Source: Novosphingobium sp. 9U (lineage in GTDB: Bacteria > Pseudomonadota > Alphaproteobacteria > Sphingomonadales > Sphingomonadaceae). From it: a DNA stretch of 64,000 nucleotides. The stretch lies in the NCBI RefSeq assembly GCF_902506425.1, contig NZ_LR732488.1, forward strand, positions 186,001 through 250,000, in the 5' to 3' direction. Positions 32,106 to 40,990 of the stretch are shown here, one piece after another; position 1 is the first letter of the stretch, and the number at the start of each line of letters is the position of its first letter. The translations under genes were made by a program, and so were the position numbers. The notes beneath the pieces were generated by a model. It worked only from the letters and a program-made list of their open reading frames with translations. It searched no databases and was not told where the DNA came from.

Positions 32106-33632
32106 ATGGAACAGGATTCCAGGACTGCGCATCCTGAAGCGGTTGCCCGTCGGGCGCCGCTCCAAACGGCGCTGCAGATGGCGGATACCGGCGAGGCGCT
32201 GACTTACGCGCAATTAACATGCTCGGCTCATCGGATCGGCCGGGCGCTGGCAGGGCTGGGTCTGGGAGTGGGCGCCACTATCGCCTGCCTGATGAGCAAC
32301 GCTCCCTCCTTGTTCCAGGTTGTCTGGGCGGCGAAGAACAACGGCTGGCGTTACGTCATGGTTGGTACGCGTTTGAACGCTGCCGACATCGACTACATCG
32401 TCCGCGATTCTGGCGCGACCGCACTGATCTGCACCGCCGACCTTGCATCGCGCATCGTTGATCTGAGGCTCGAACCGGAGGGCATCCGGATGATCTGCGC
32501 CGACGGAACGCTGCCAGGGTTTTGCGACCTGCGCGCGCTGGCTGCGATCGAGCCCGCGACGACGCTGCCCGGACGCAAGCGGGGCGCTTCAATGCTCTAC
32601 TCTTCGGGCACGACCGGCAGGCCCAAAGGGGTGAAAGCTATGCTGAGCGACGTGCCTCCCGAAGTGCCACCCCCGCGCCATGCTGGGCTGCTCGCCGCCT
32701 ACGGGCTCGATTCGAACACCGTATTTATAACCGCGGCGCCGCTCTATCACGCTGCACCCTTGCGGATATCCATGGCAGTGCAGCGTGCCGGCGGAACAGT
32801 GATTGTCATGCGCAAGTTCGATGCCGAAGCGATGCTCGCCGCGATTGAGCGAACAGGCGCGACCCACGGCTTTTTCGTCCCTACCATGTTCCAGCGCATG
32901 CTCGACTTGCCTGACGCGGTACGTGCGCAGTACTGCGTCACCTCCATGCGCCACGCGATCCATGGCGCTGCACCATGTCCAGTCGCGGTCAAGCGTGGGA
33001 TGATCGATTGGTGGGGCCTGGTGATCGACGAGTTGTATGGCGGCACCGAGTCGATCGGCCAGACCTTCATCAACGCTCAGGAGTGGCTCGCGCATCCCGG
33101 CTCCGTCGGCCGTCCGCCGCCACACGTGCAGGTCAAGATCGTCGATGCGCAGGGCCGCATTTTGCCGGCGGGCGAGACGGGGCTGATACGCATGCGCAAT
33201 ACCCAGCGCTTCGCCTATCACGGCGCTGCCGCCAGCCCTGGCGCCGAGGACTACGACGCCGAAGGCTACGCATCACTGGGCGACATCGGCTATCTCGATG
33301 CCGATGGCTACCTCTACCTGACTGATCGCAGCAGCAACATGATCATCACCGGCGGCGTCAACGTCTACCCGCGCGAAGCGGAGGATGTGCTGCACAGCCA
33401 CCCGGCGATCGCTGATGTGGCGGTCGTCGGCACTCCCGATCGAGACTTGGGCGAGGTGGTCACCGCACTGATCGTGCTTAAGCAGGGTTATAGTTCAGAT
33501 CGAGCGATGCAGACCGGACTTCTGGACTTCTGCGTAGCGCGGCTGAGCCAATATAAGTGCCCGAGAAGCATAATATTCGTTTCAGACTTACCAAGGAATG
33601 AGATGGGAAAGCTCATGAAGTGCCGAGTGTAG
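32106..33632 (+). CDS. Acyl-CoA synthetase / AMP-dependent ligase
   Basis: A 508-residue ANL enzyme. It has the P-loop 'SMLYSSGTTGRPKGVKA', 'APLYHAAPLRI', 'DELYGGTESIGQTF', 'GYASLGDIGYLDADGYLYLTDRSSNMI', 'GGVNVYPREAEDVL', and a Lys near the end in 'LPRNEMGKLMKCRV'. It activates a carboxylic acid to its CoA ester. The closest relatives of this style are FadD3/FadD13-like ligases for cyclic or long acids, but the substrate is not readable. The last ~50 residues have lower GC codon use than the rest. It is divergent from the Old Yellow Enzyme gene. Confidence 0.9.
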   Translation: MEQDSRTAHPEAVARRAPLQTALQMADTGEALTYAQLTCSAHRIGRALAGLGLGVGATIACLMSNAPSLFQVVWAAKNNGWRYVMVGTRLNAADIDYIVRDSGATALICTADLASRIVDLRLEPEGIRMICADGTLPGFCDLRALAAIEPATTLPGRKRGASMLYSSGTTGRPKGVKAMLSDVPPEVPPPRHAGLLAAYGLDSNTVFITAAPLYHAAPLRISMAVQRAGGTVIVMRKFDAEAMLAAIERTGATHGFFVPTMFQRMLDLPDAVRAQYCVTSMRHAIHGAAPCPVAVKRGMIDWWGLVIDELYGGTESIGQTFINAQEWLAHPGSVGRPPPHVQVKIVDAQGRILPAGETGLIRMRNTQRFAYHGAAASPGAEDYDAEGYASLGDIGYLDADGYLYLTDRSSNMIITGGVNVYPREAEDVLHSHPAIADVAVVGTPDRDLGEVVTALIVLKQGYSSDRAMQTGLLDFCVARLSQYKCPRSIIFVSDLPRNEMGKLMKCRV

Positions 33633-33872
33633 TGTTTATGTCTGAACAGGGGCCTCGTATTTCAACCAGTCCAAGAAGTAGGCTGTGAACTCATAGAACG
33701 ATGTCTGTTCCGCGCACGGCTAGTCGTAGGTATGCTGCCTCCGACATGGGGAAAGATGACGGCATGCGAGTTTGTGGAAGCGTGCAAGGCAGTTGAACGA
33801 TGAAGGTAGTTGCGCGTCAACACCGACGCGATGTCCGGAAAAGATCTCCGCTTGGGAAGGGAAATATCGTCG

Positions 33873-34580
33873 ATGAAGAAGGTCTACCCCGATGCCACTG
33901 CCGCGCTGGACGGTTTGTTGCGCGATGGCCTGCTGATCGCCAGCGGCGGTTTCGGCCTGTGCGGCCTGCCCGAGCGGCTGCTCGATGCCGTGCGCGACAG
34001 CGGCATCAAGAACCTGACGTTCGCCAGCAACAACGCCGGCATCGACAACGAAGGCATCGGCAAGCTGCTGCGCACCAAGCAGGTCAGCAAGATGATCTCG
34101 TCTTACGTGGGCGAGAACAAGGAGTTTGAGCGCCAGTACCTCTCGGGCGAGCTGGAAGTGGAGTTCTCACCCCAAGGCACGCTGGCCGAGCGGATGCGGG
34201 CGGGCGGTGCGGGCATTCCCGGCTTCTACACCAAGACCGGCGTGGGCACGCTGATCGCCGAGGGCAAGGAGACCAAGGTCTTCAACGGTGAGGAGTACGT
34301 GCTGGAGCAGGGCATCTTCGCCGATCTGGCGCTGGTCAAGGCCTGGAAGGCGGACGAGACCGGTAACGTGGTGTTCCGCAAGACCGCTCGCAACTTCAAC
34401 GTGCCTGCCGCGACTTGCGGCAAGGTCTGCGTGGTCGAGGTAGAGGAAATCGTGCCTGTCGGCAGCCTCGATCCCGACGCGATCCATTTGCCCGGCGTCT
34501 ACGTCCAGCGCCTGATCCTGGGCGCGCCCTACGACAAGAAGATCGAGTTTGTGACCACGCGCGAGAGGGAGGCCGCCTGA
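33873..34580 (+). CDS. 3-oxoacid CoA-transferase, subunit A
   Basis: A 235-residue alpha subunit of the SCOT/AtoDA type. It has '[26 protein letters not shown]' (CoA-binding Gly-rich loop), '[15 protein letters not shown]', '[23 protein letters not shown]' and '[19 protein letters not shown]'. With subunit B it moves CoA from succinyl-CoA (or acetyl-CoA) to acetoacetate or another 3-oxoacid. The ATG at 33873 gives the family's usual length; in-frame residues from 33810 do not match it. The stop overlaps the B-subunit ATG. It could act on acetoacetate made by the BKACE enzyme (inference). Confidence 0.92.
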   Translation: MKKVYPDATAALDGLLRDGLLIASGGFGLCGLPERLLDAVRDSGIKNLTFASNNAGIDNEGIGKLLRTKQVSKMISSYVGENKEFERQYLSGELEVEFSPQGTLAERMRAGGAGIPGFYTKTGVGTLIAEGKETKVFNGEEYVLEQGIFADLALVKAWKADETGNVVFRKTARNFNVPAATCGKVCVVEVEEIVPVGSLDPDAIHLPGVYVQRLILGAPYDKKIEFVTTREREAA

Positions 34581-35245
34581 TGAGCTGGAACCGCGACCAG
34601 ATGGCCGCTCGCGCTGCGCAGGAGCTTGAGGACGGCTTCTACGTGAACTTAGGGATAGGCATCCCGACGCTGGTGGCCAACCACGTGCCCGCCGGCATGA
34701 CGGTGACGCTGCAGTCTGAAAACGGCATGCTGGGCATCGGACCCTTCCCCTACGCGGACGAAGTGGACGCTGACCTCATCAACGCGGGCAAGCAGACGGT
34801 GAGCGAACTGCCGCATTCCGCCTACTTCGATAGCGCGCAAAGCTTTGCCATGATCCGCGGCGGGCACATCGACCTTGCCGTGCTGGGCGCCATGGAGATC
34901 GCCCAGAACGGCGACATCGCCAACTGGATGATCCCGGGCAAGATGATCAAGGGCATGGGCGGCGCGATGGACCTCGTCGCCGGGGTCAAGAAGATCATCG
35001 TCGTGATGGAGCACACCGCCAAGGACGGCAGCCCCAAATTCATCCCAGCGTGCACCCTGCCGCTCACCGGCCGGAACGTCGTGGACATGATCGTCACCGA
35101 CTTGTGCGTCTTCGCCCGGCCCGATCACGCGAGCGCGTTCAAGCTGGTGGAGCTTGCGCCGGGCGTGAGCGCCGATGAGGTCGCGAGCAAGACCACGGCG
35201 AAGTACGAGTATGCATCTTCAACATCTACAGTCAGGAAATGCTGA
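34580..35245 (+). CDS. 3-oxoacid CoA-transferase, subunit B
   Basis: A 221-residue beta subunit. The catalytic Glu is in '[15 protein letters not shown]' (about residue 47). '[40 protein letters not shown]' and '[21 protein letters not shown]' are standard. The last ~12 residues ('[11 protein letters not shown]') differ from the usual tail, which hints that the 3' end was altered near the edge of the decayed zone. The ATG overlaps the A-subunit stop (TGATG). Confidence 0.92.
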   Translation: MSWNRDQMAARAAQELEDGFYVNLGIGIPTLVANHVPAGMTVTLQSENGMLGIGPFPYADEVDADLINAGKQTVSELPHSAYFDSAQSFAMIRGGHIDLAVLGAMEIAQNGDIANWMIPGKMIKGMGGAMDLVAGVKKIIVVMEHTAKDGSPKFIPACTLPLTGRNVVDMIVTDLCVFARPDHASAFKLVELAPGVSADEVASKTTAKYEYASSTSTVRKC

Positions 35246-35349
35246 ACTTAAATAACGTATGCTATCTAGTGATTAAGGATGGGGGGCACCAGGCGCGCGG
35301 TCGGCGCGGGCAGCTTGCCTGCATCAACATGCCGGTAAGAGGGACCTGT

Positions 35350-35361
35350 GGATTCGAATCC
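35350..35361. repeat. GGATTCGAATCC palindrome (tRNA T-loop-like remnant)
   Basis: A perfect 12-base palindrome resembling the T-stem/loop of a tRNA, in the 222-base gap between the CoA-transferase and the broken CaiB gene. The bases around it do not fold into a complete tRNA that I can see. It may be the scar of a tRNA-targeting element. Confidence 0.25.
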
Positions 35362-35467
35362 TACGCCAGGAATCAACCTGAACGGACAAGCACTTGAGAT
35401 CCGAAAAGTTTTTTTGCGAGGTATGGTTTAAGGTATAGCGCTCCAGCGCCTCAGAAATTCTCCAGCG

Positions 35468-36694
35468 TCATACGCAACTTAGATGCTGAGTTCGGATCCC
35501 ACCCTCGTTCTCGCTAAGACCGGCGAGCTCAAGGTAATGAGCGGTATGCTCGCCCAAGAAGGGCGCGCGACTGTCAACCTTGCCGGCTGTACGCGTATGC
35601 TTCACCGGCACGCCGGCCACGCGGATGGGGCTGTCGGCCCCGGGTTGCTCGATATCCACGATCATCTCTCGTGCGGCGAAATGCGCGCTTTGTTCAATCT
35701 CGGCGATGTTGAGTACTGGGCCGAACGGGATCTTGCCGCCAACGAGCTCGGTCAGTTCAGCCTTGGACAATGCGCTGGTGAAGACGCTGAGTTCCTCGAT
35801 GAGCGCCAGGCGATTGGCACCTCGGTCGGCGAAGGTCAGGAAACGCGAGTCCTTTGCGAGATGCGGAGCGTCGAGGAGGACGGTGAGCTTTCCAAAGAAC
35901 TCGTCCTGGTGCGCGCCCAACGTTATCCAGCCGTCGCGCGCCGGGAACATTCCGAATGGGCAGAGAAAAGGATGGTGGTTGCCTTCCGGACCTGGAACGA
36001 GACCTTGAACGGAATGCTGCCAGACCATGCGCTCGCATACCGCAAGGATGCAGTCGACCATCGACACGTCGACGAACTGCCCCTCTCCGGAATTGCGCGC
36101 TTCATGGATCGCGCTGAGCAGGCCGAAGGCGAGGAACATCCCAGGCACAATATCGCCTACTCCAGGCCCTATTTATATAAGTGTGGCGCCATTGGTACCG
36201 GTCAGCGCCATGATACCGCCCATTGCCTGGGCGACCACGTCAAAGGCCGGCCACTCGCCATAAGGGGACTTGCCGGTGCGCTTGTTGCCAAACCCGCTGA
36301 GTGCGCCAGAGACGAGACGCGGGTTGATCTCCCGCAGCGCCTCGTAACCGAGACCAAGGCGCTCCATCACGCCGGGGCGGTAGTTCTCGACGATTGAATC
36401 GGCATCCCTGACGAGCGCGCGCAATGCCGCCCGTCCACTCTCCGTCTTGAGATCGAGGCAGACGCTCTTCTTGTTGCGATCTATACTTTGGAAATAGCCG
36501 CCGAGCAGGCCGAGCGTGTCATCCTCTCGAAAAGGACCAGCCGCTCGAGTCATGTCGCCGGAAGGCGCCTCGATTCCAATCACCTCCGCACCATGATCGG
36601 AAAACATCATGGTACCGAACGGCCCGGCTAGCATCTGCGTCAGATCGATGATTCTGAGGTCTGAAAGAGAGCCGAAGGAGGATAGTGATCTCAT
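35468..36694 (-). pseudogene. CaiB/BaiF class III CoA-transferase, broken by one nonsense codon
   Basis: Start at the ATG at 36694 (GGGAGAAAG upstream). The N-terminal half has 'RIIDLTQMLAGPFGTMMFSDHGAEVIGIEAP', 'DRNKKSVCLDLKTESGRAALRALVRDAD' and 'ENYRPGVMERLGLGYEAL'. After '...GTNGATLI' a TAA (plus-strand 36173-36175) stops it. The same frame then continues with 'IGPGVGDIVPGMFLAFGLL' and 'GEGQFVDVSMVDCIL' to a TGA at 35468. So one substitution, not a frameshift, splits a ~408-residue enzyme that would transfer CoA between carboxylic acids. A GTG at 36148 could restart the second half, but a working half-enzyme is unlikely. Confidence 0.85.
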
Positions 36695-37371
36695 GACCTG
36701 GCTTTCTCCCTTGAACACTGAGCCGTCACCACCGCATCGTAAGGTTCGCGCCTCAAGATGGTGATCTGATCGACGTCCGACGATGTTCTTCTTCTTCATT
36801 TTGGATCGCGTGCTGCGCGCCGGGGTAGCTATACTCAATATGTTCGGTCAGGTGAGGATATAGAAGCACCTCATCCGAGTACACGTTTGCATCTGCCACT
36901 TATCAGTCCGCTAATATGGCTCAGGCGCACAGCAAAAATGTGCCTCGACGATCATCCATTATACTTGTGGCTTAGAGTAACGCATGGAGCGCGCATCGCC
37001 GTAGATCGGCGAGGACTGCCAAGCAGAGCCTGGCTGGGCCACGGTCTCCGACATCGCACCCTTTCCGTCACTCTCCCATCGGCTCGCGATTGAACAACCG
37101 CGATGCTCCGTGATGACCAGCCGGCTAGCTCAAGTCCAGGCGTTCGCAATCCGCAAGCGTGCCACTGAGATCGTCTAGTTTGACGAGATTTGCTCTAATC
37201 GAGAATCCAATTCTCGCCACCTCGCCATCTAGCGCGGGGTTCGAGGATGTCCTTCATGTGCATGGACAAGGGCCAGCTATCGTCGCCGATACGTCGGAGC
37301 GCGGGCGCACCCAGCCGCGGCGAGCAGGGCATGCGGTGGTTGCGCTTCCCCGGGTGCGCCCGCTTGGCGCA
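36695..37371. other. Non-coding gap with long inverted repeat
   Basis: No convincing gene in either strand. It contains GCGGGCGCACCC (37301-37312) and its complement (37352-37363), 12-base perfect arms around 39 bases, beginning 9 bases after the acyl-CoA dehydrogenase stop on the minus strand. It could end that transcript, but no T-run follows. Confidence 0.45.
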
Positions 37372-38664
37372 TCAATCCTTTTGCGCAGTCTTCTTGCGCG
37401 GGCCCGTGTAGCCGAACAGGTATCCAGCCACCTTCCGCATCTGGATCTCTTCAGAACCCTCGGTGATCCGGTAGCGCCGATGATGACGATAGATATGCTC
37501 GAACGGCTTGTGGCGTGAATAACCGATGCCGCCGTGAACTTGCATGGCGCGATCGGCGGCCTCGCAGACGAGGCGGTTTGCCCAGTAGTTGCACATGGAC
37601 ACGCGATCCGACAGCTGCTGCTCAACTTCTTTGTGGTCCAGACGATCCATTTCCCAGGCGGTCTTATAGATCAGCAGCCGCAGCATCTCGCACTGCGTCG
37701 CGATCTCGACGAGGGGGAACTGGATTGCCTGGTTACGAGCGAGGTCATGACCGAAGGTCTTGCGCTCGCGGGCATATCGCAGGCTTTCCTCGAGGCAGAA
37801 CGTGGCCGCCCCTAGCGACGAAGCGGCCTGGCGGATGCGGTTCTGATGGACGAAGCTCTGGGCGATTGCGAGACCACCGCCAAGAGGCCCCAGCATGGCG
37901 CTCTCGGGCACCCAGCAGTTCTCGAAGGTCATTCGTGGGTGATCGGTGGGCATGTTGAAGGTCCACAGGTATTCATCGATGCGCATCCCCGGAGTATCGC
38001 GGGGTACCAGCAGACAGGTGATGCCGCGCGCGTCTCCAGGCTCACCGGACGTGCGGCAGAATACCGCGCAATGGCTGGCTGTGTGCATACCGCTGATCCA
38101 CATCTTGGCGCCATCGATGCGCCAACCTGCGACTCCGTCGCGGGTCTCGGGAGTGCCACGTGTCTCCATGTGCGTGGCGTCAGAGCCGTGCATCGGCTCG
38201 GTCAAGCCGAAGGCGACACGGCGTGTGCGTGCAAAGCCGCCGAGGATGAATTCTTCTTGTTGCTCGGGCGTGCCGAAGTGCTCGAACATAGCGACGAACG
38301 GGAAGTTGCCGACGATCGAGTGCTCGTTCTGCAAGTCGTTGTGAAGCCCCAGTCCCATCTGGGTGAAGCGGTCGCGGATCACGGCCATCCACAAATTCGA
38401 TCCGTCGCGCCCGCCAAACTTCTTGGGTGCCGAGAAGCGCCAGTAACCCGCCGCTTCGGAAAGGGCGGTTGCCTCATCAAGCAGAGCTTCCCATTCGTGC
38501 CGCGGGAGACCGCCATTCTCGAAGTCGGTGCGCGCATACTCGCGGCGATGATCGAAGAAGCGCACGTTGTCGTCTTTCGCCTCAAGCGGACGAATCTGGG
38601 TCGCAATGAAGTGGTCCAGCTCATCGAGGAAGTTCAGAAGATCCTGCGGAAGATCGAAATTCAT
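37372..38664 (-). CDS. Acyl-CoA dehydrogenase
   Basis: A 430-residue FAD enzyme, slightly long for the family because of insertions in the N-terminal helical domain ('IRPLEAKDDNVRFFDHRREYARTDFE'). It has 'FGLTEPMHGSDATHMETRG', 'WRIDGAKMWISGMHTASH', 'YARERKTFGHDLARNQAIQ', 'QVHGGIGYSRHKPFEHIYRHHRRYRITEGSEEIQM', with the catalytic Glu kept in 'ITEGSEE'. It resembles large acyl-CoA dehydrogenases of the ACAD10/11 and aromatic/terpenoid catabolic types. The ATG at 38664 follows GGAGAGG. It is intact although both neighbours are broken. Confidence 0.9.
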   Translation of the reverse strand: MNFDLPQDLLNFLDELDHFIATQIRPLEAKDDNVRFFDHRREYARTDFENGGLPRHEWEALLDEATALSEAAGYWRFSAPKKFGGRDGSNLWMAVIRDRFTQMGLGLHNDLQNEHSIVGNFPFVAMFEHFGTPEQQEEFILGGFARTRRVAFGLTEPMHGSDATHMETRGTPETRDGVAGWRIDGAKMWISGMHTASHCAVFCRTSGEPGDARGITCLLVPRDTPGMRIDEYLWTFNMPTDHPRMTFENCWVPESAMLGPLGGGLAIAQSFVHQNRIRQAASSLGAATFCLEESLRYARERKTFGHDLARNQAIQFPLVEIATQCEMLRLLIYKTAWEMDRLDHKEVEQQLSDRVSMCNYWANRLVCEAADRAMQVHGGIGYSRHKPFEHIYRHHRRYRITEGSEEIQMRKVAGYLFGYTGPRKKTAQKD

Positions 38665-39259
38665 GCGATGTCCTCTCCATGGATCCTGGCAATCATTCAC
38701 GACATCCGCTGTCAGACTCCTGACAGGATGATCTTGTGACGTTGCTTTTGGGCGAAATGCCGGCTTTCCTTGTGGCCTCGGCGTGTATCACCTCCGCTAT
38801 TTGACGCAAACTGTGCTTCGATTTTGTGAGACGCGCATCGGCTTACGAAAGGGAGCGTGAAGCCACATCTCCTGCGGAAAAGCCCCGGCGGGGGCCGTGG
38901 AACACGTATGTAATGACTAACCATCGGGCTGGTGCGTGCTGTTTTGCATGTGCATCGCGCCCATAATGGGGCCGGGCACATCGAAAGATTCCGCAGAGTG
39001 TCGATCTAGCCTCACTGTACCAGAACGATGTTGCGACACATCAGTCACGTAAACTTGATCTCGTATGGATCAGTGTACTTGCGACTCACAAAAAAGGCTT
39101 CGGGTGCTCTACAGCTCGAGCCCGGAACTCTTCGATGCTCTTAAAGCATACGAGTTGGAAGCTGGCATGCGGCCAGTCGAGGCAGAATCACCAGCCGTGA
39201 AGCGGGTTGATCTTGAGCGGCGTGCTAAATCGGCGTGGGCACCGGCTAAACGGGAGAGA
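38665..39259. other. Intergenic gap, nothing recognised
   Basis: Between divergent acyl-CoA dehydrogenase and broken crotonase. An in-frame extension from 39065 precedes the crotonase start but has no crotonase similarity. Promoters for both directions must lie here; no clear palindrome was found. Confidence 0.4.
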
Positions 39260-40160
39260 ATGCAAGTGATCCGGTTCAAAACCATCAAGCTCGATGTCGA
39301 GGACTGCATCGCGATTATTACTCTGAACCGGCCCGAGCAAATGAATGCCTTCACGCTCCTCATGTGCCAAGAACTGATCCAGGCATTCGAGATTACCGAC
39401 AGCGATGACAGTATGCGCGCGGTCATCTTCACCGGCGAGGGGACCAGCGCCTTTTGCGCGGGCGCGGACCTGAGCGCGGGTGCCGACACCTTCAACTACG
39501 GCGGCGAGACCGTCGGCGGGCCGGTTCGCCTCGACGGCAGCATCGACTGGGCCCATGTCGACGTGCGCGACGCCGCCGGGCGGGTGACCTTGCGCGTGTT
39601 CCGCAGCCTAAAACCAGTAATCTGCCGATCAACGGTTCGGCCGTCGGTGCGGGCATGACCATGACACTCCCTGCCGATATCAGGCTGGCCGTGCCCGGGG
39701 CGAAGATGGGCTTTGTATTCGCCCGCAGGGGTATCGTGTCTGAGGGCGCGAGCTCCTGGTTCCTGCCGCGGCTCGTCGGTATAAGCCGCGCGGTGGAGTG
39801 GACGATGTCAGGCCGCATCTTCCTGGCAGAGGAAGCTTTGGAGGCGGAGCTCATCCGCGCGCTGCACGCGCCACAGGACCTTTTGCCGGCCGCCCGCGCC
39901 CTTGCGCACGAGCTGACCGACCATAGCGCCCCGATCTCAGTGGCGATGATTCGACAGATGATGTGGCGAGGCCTTGGTGAAAGCCACCCATGGAGGCGCA
40001 CCGCATCGATAGCCGACTGGTCTATGCCCGCGGTCGCACGAGCGACGCGGTAGAGGGGGTCAACAGCTTCCTGGAGAAGCGCCCGCCCGATTTTTCGACC
40101 GACCTAGCCAAGGGGTTCCCGGACTTCTTCCCGTGGTGGGACGAGCCGGAGTGGCACTGA
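39260..40160 (+). pseudogene. Enoyl-CoA hydratase with two frameshifts
   Basis: GGGAGAGA precedes the ATG at 39260. Frame one gives 'ITLNRPEQMNAFTLLMCQELIQAF', 'GTSAFCAGADLSAG' and 'LRVFRSLKPVI', then fails near 39620. Frame two carries on with 'INGSAVGAGMTMTLPADIRLAVPGAKMGFVFARRGIVSEGASSWFLPRLVG' to about 39985. Frame three finishes with 'MEAHRIDSRLVYARG' and 'VNSFLEKRPPDF' to a TGA at 40160. Each break fits loss of one base. The intact product would have been a ~300-residue crotonase. Sequencing error is possible but two events plus other broken neighbours favour true decay. Confidence 0.85.
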
Positions 40161-40188
40161 CCGAAGCGGTGCTACAGCGCCGCTCACC

Positions 40189-40929
40189 TCAAGACCGCTT
40201 GGTGAAGGCGGCGATGCGGTCCTGCATGTCGGGGCCGAACCCTTCGCCCTCCCAGACCTCCGCCTGAAGGCCGGCATCAAGGGAAAGTCCTTCGGTGCGC
40301 TCGAGCAGACGCTTGTTCGCGGCGTGCGAGAACGATGCGTTTGCAATGATCCGGGCGACTAGCGCTTCGACCTCGCTATCGAAGTCCGCTAGCGGAACGG
40401 CGTACTCGGCCAAACCGATGCGAACTGCTTGGTTCGCGTCAATCATGTCGGCGGTGAACATCAGCCGCTTGGCAGTCGCGAGCCCGACCCGTCGCGGCAG
40501 GCGCTGGCTCATGCCCCAGATCGGCGTCAGTGACCATTTGGCGTGCGTGTCGCCGAAGCGGGCATTGTCAGCCGCAACGATGAAGTCGCACGCCAGCGCC
40601 ATTTCCAGCGCACCTGTGTAGCAATGACCGTGAACGGCTGCGATCACGGGCTTCGGCAGGCGCTCCAGCATGCGCAGCGTCTCGCTGTGCCAACCGGGAG
40701 AGGGGACTGCCTCGCCTTCCGCGAGATCGCCGAGATCATGACCGGCTGAGAAACACTTGCCGGCGCCGCGCAGCACCACGCAGCGCGACGCTGCATCGCC
40801 GGCGAGAGCTTCGACGTGCGTGCGCAGCTCGCCGAACAGCTCGACATTGAGGGAGTTGAGCTTGTCCGGCCGGTTCAGCGTGAGCTGCGTCCAACCGTCG
40901 AAATCCTTGCGCAGCACCAGTTCGGTCAT
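40189..40929 (-). CDS. Enoyl-CoA hydratase/isomerase family protein
   Basis: A 246-residue crotonase. It has 'LTLNRPDKLNSLN', 'GKCFSAGHDLGDL' (oxyanion hole), 'GHCYTGALEMALACDFIVAADNARFGDTHAKWSLTPIWGMSQRLPRRVG', so one Glu is kept ('GALEMAL') and the second position is occupied by the 'THAKW' loop. The ATG at 40929 follows GGGAGGAGTGC. It is convergent with the broken crotonase and 61 bases downstream of the bifunctional enzyme's stop, so they probably share a transcript. Confidence 0.86.
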   Translation of the reverse strand: MTELVLRKDFDGWTQLTLNRPDKLNSLNVELFGELRTHVEALAGDAASRCVVLRGAGKCFSAGHDLGDLAEGEAVPSPGWHSETLRMLERLPKPVIAAVHGHCYTGALEMALACDFIVAADNARFGDTHAKWSLTPIWGMSQRLPRRVGLATAKRLMFTADMIDANQAVRIGLAEYAVPLADFDSEVEALVARIIANASFSHAANKRLLERTEGLSLDAGLQAEVWEGEGFGPDMQDRIAAFTKRS

Positions 40930-40990
40930 TGCAGCACTCCTCCCCTCGAAATCGGCCGCCGCCCGTCGGCGGCGGCGGTCACATGGCACG

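Noticed and set aside
33810..33872. N-terminal extension of the CoA-transferase A subunit
   Set aside because: The 21 extra residues do not match the family, and the ATG at 33873 gives the usual length.
35281..35380. Complete tRNA gene
   Set aside because: Only the T-arm-like palindrome is convincing. I could not pair an acceptor stem, D-arm or anticodon arm around it.
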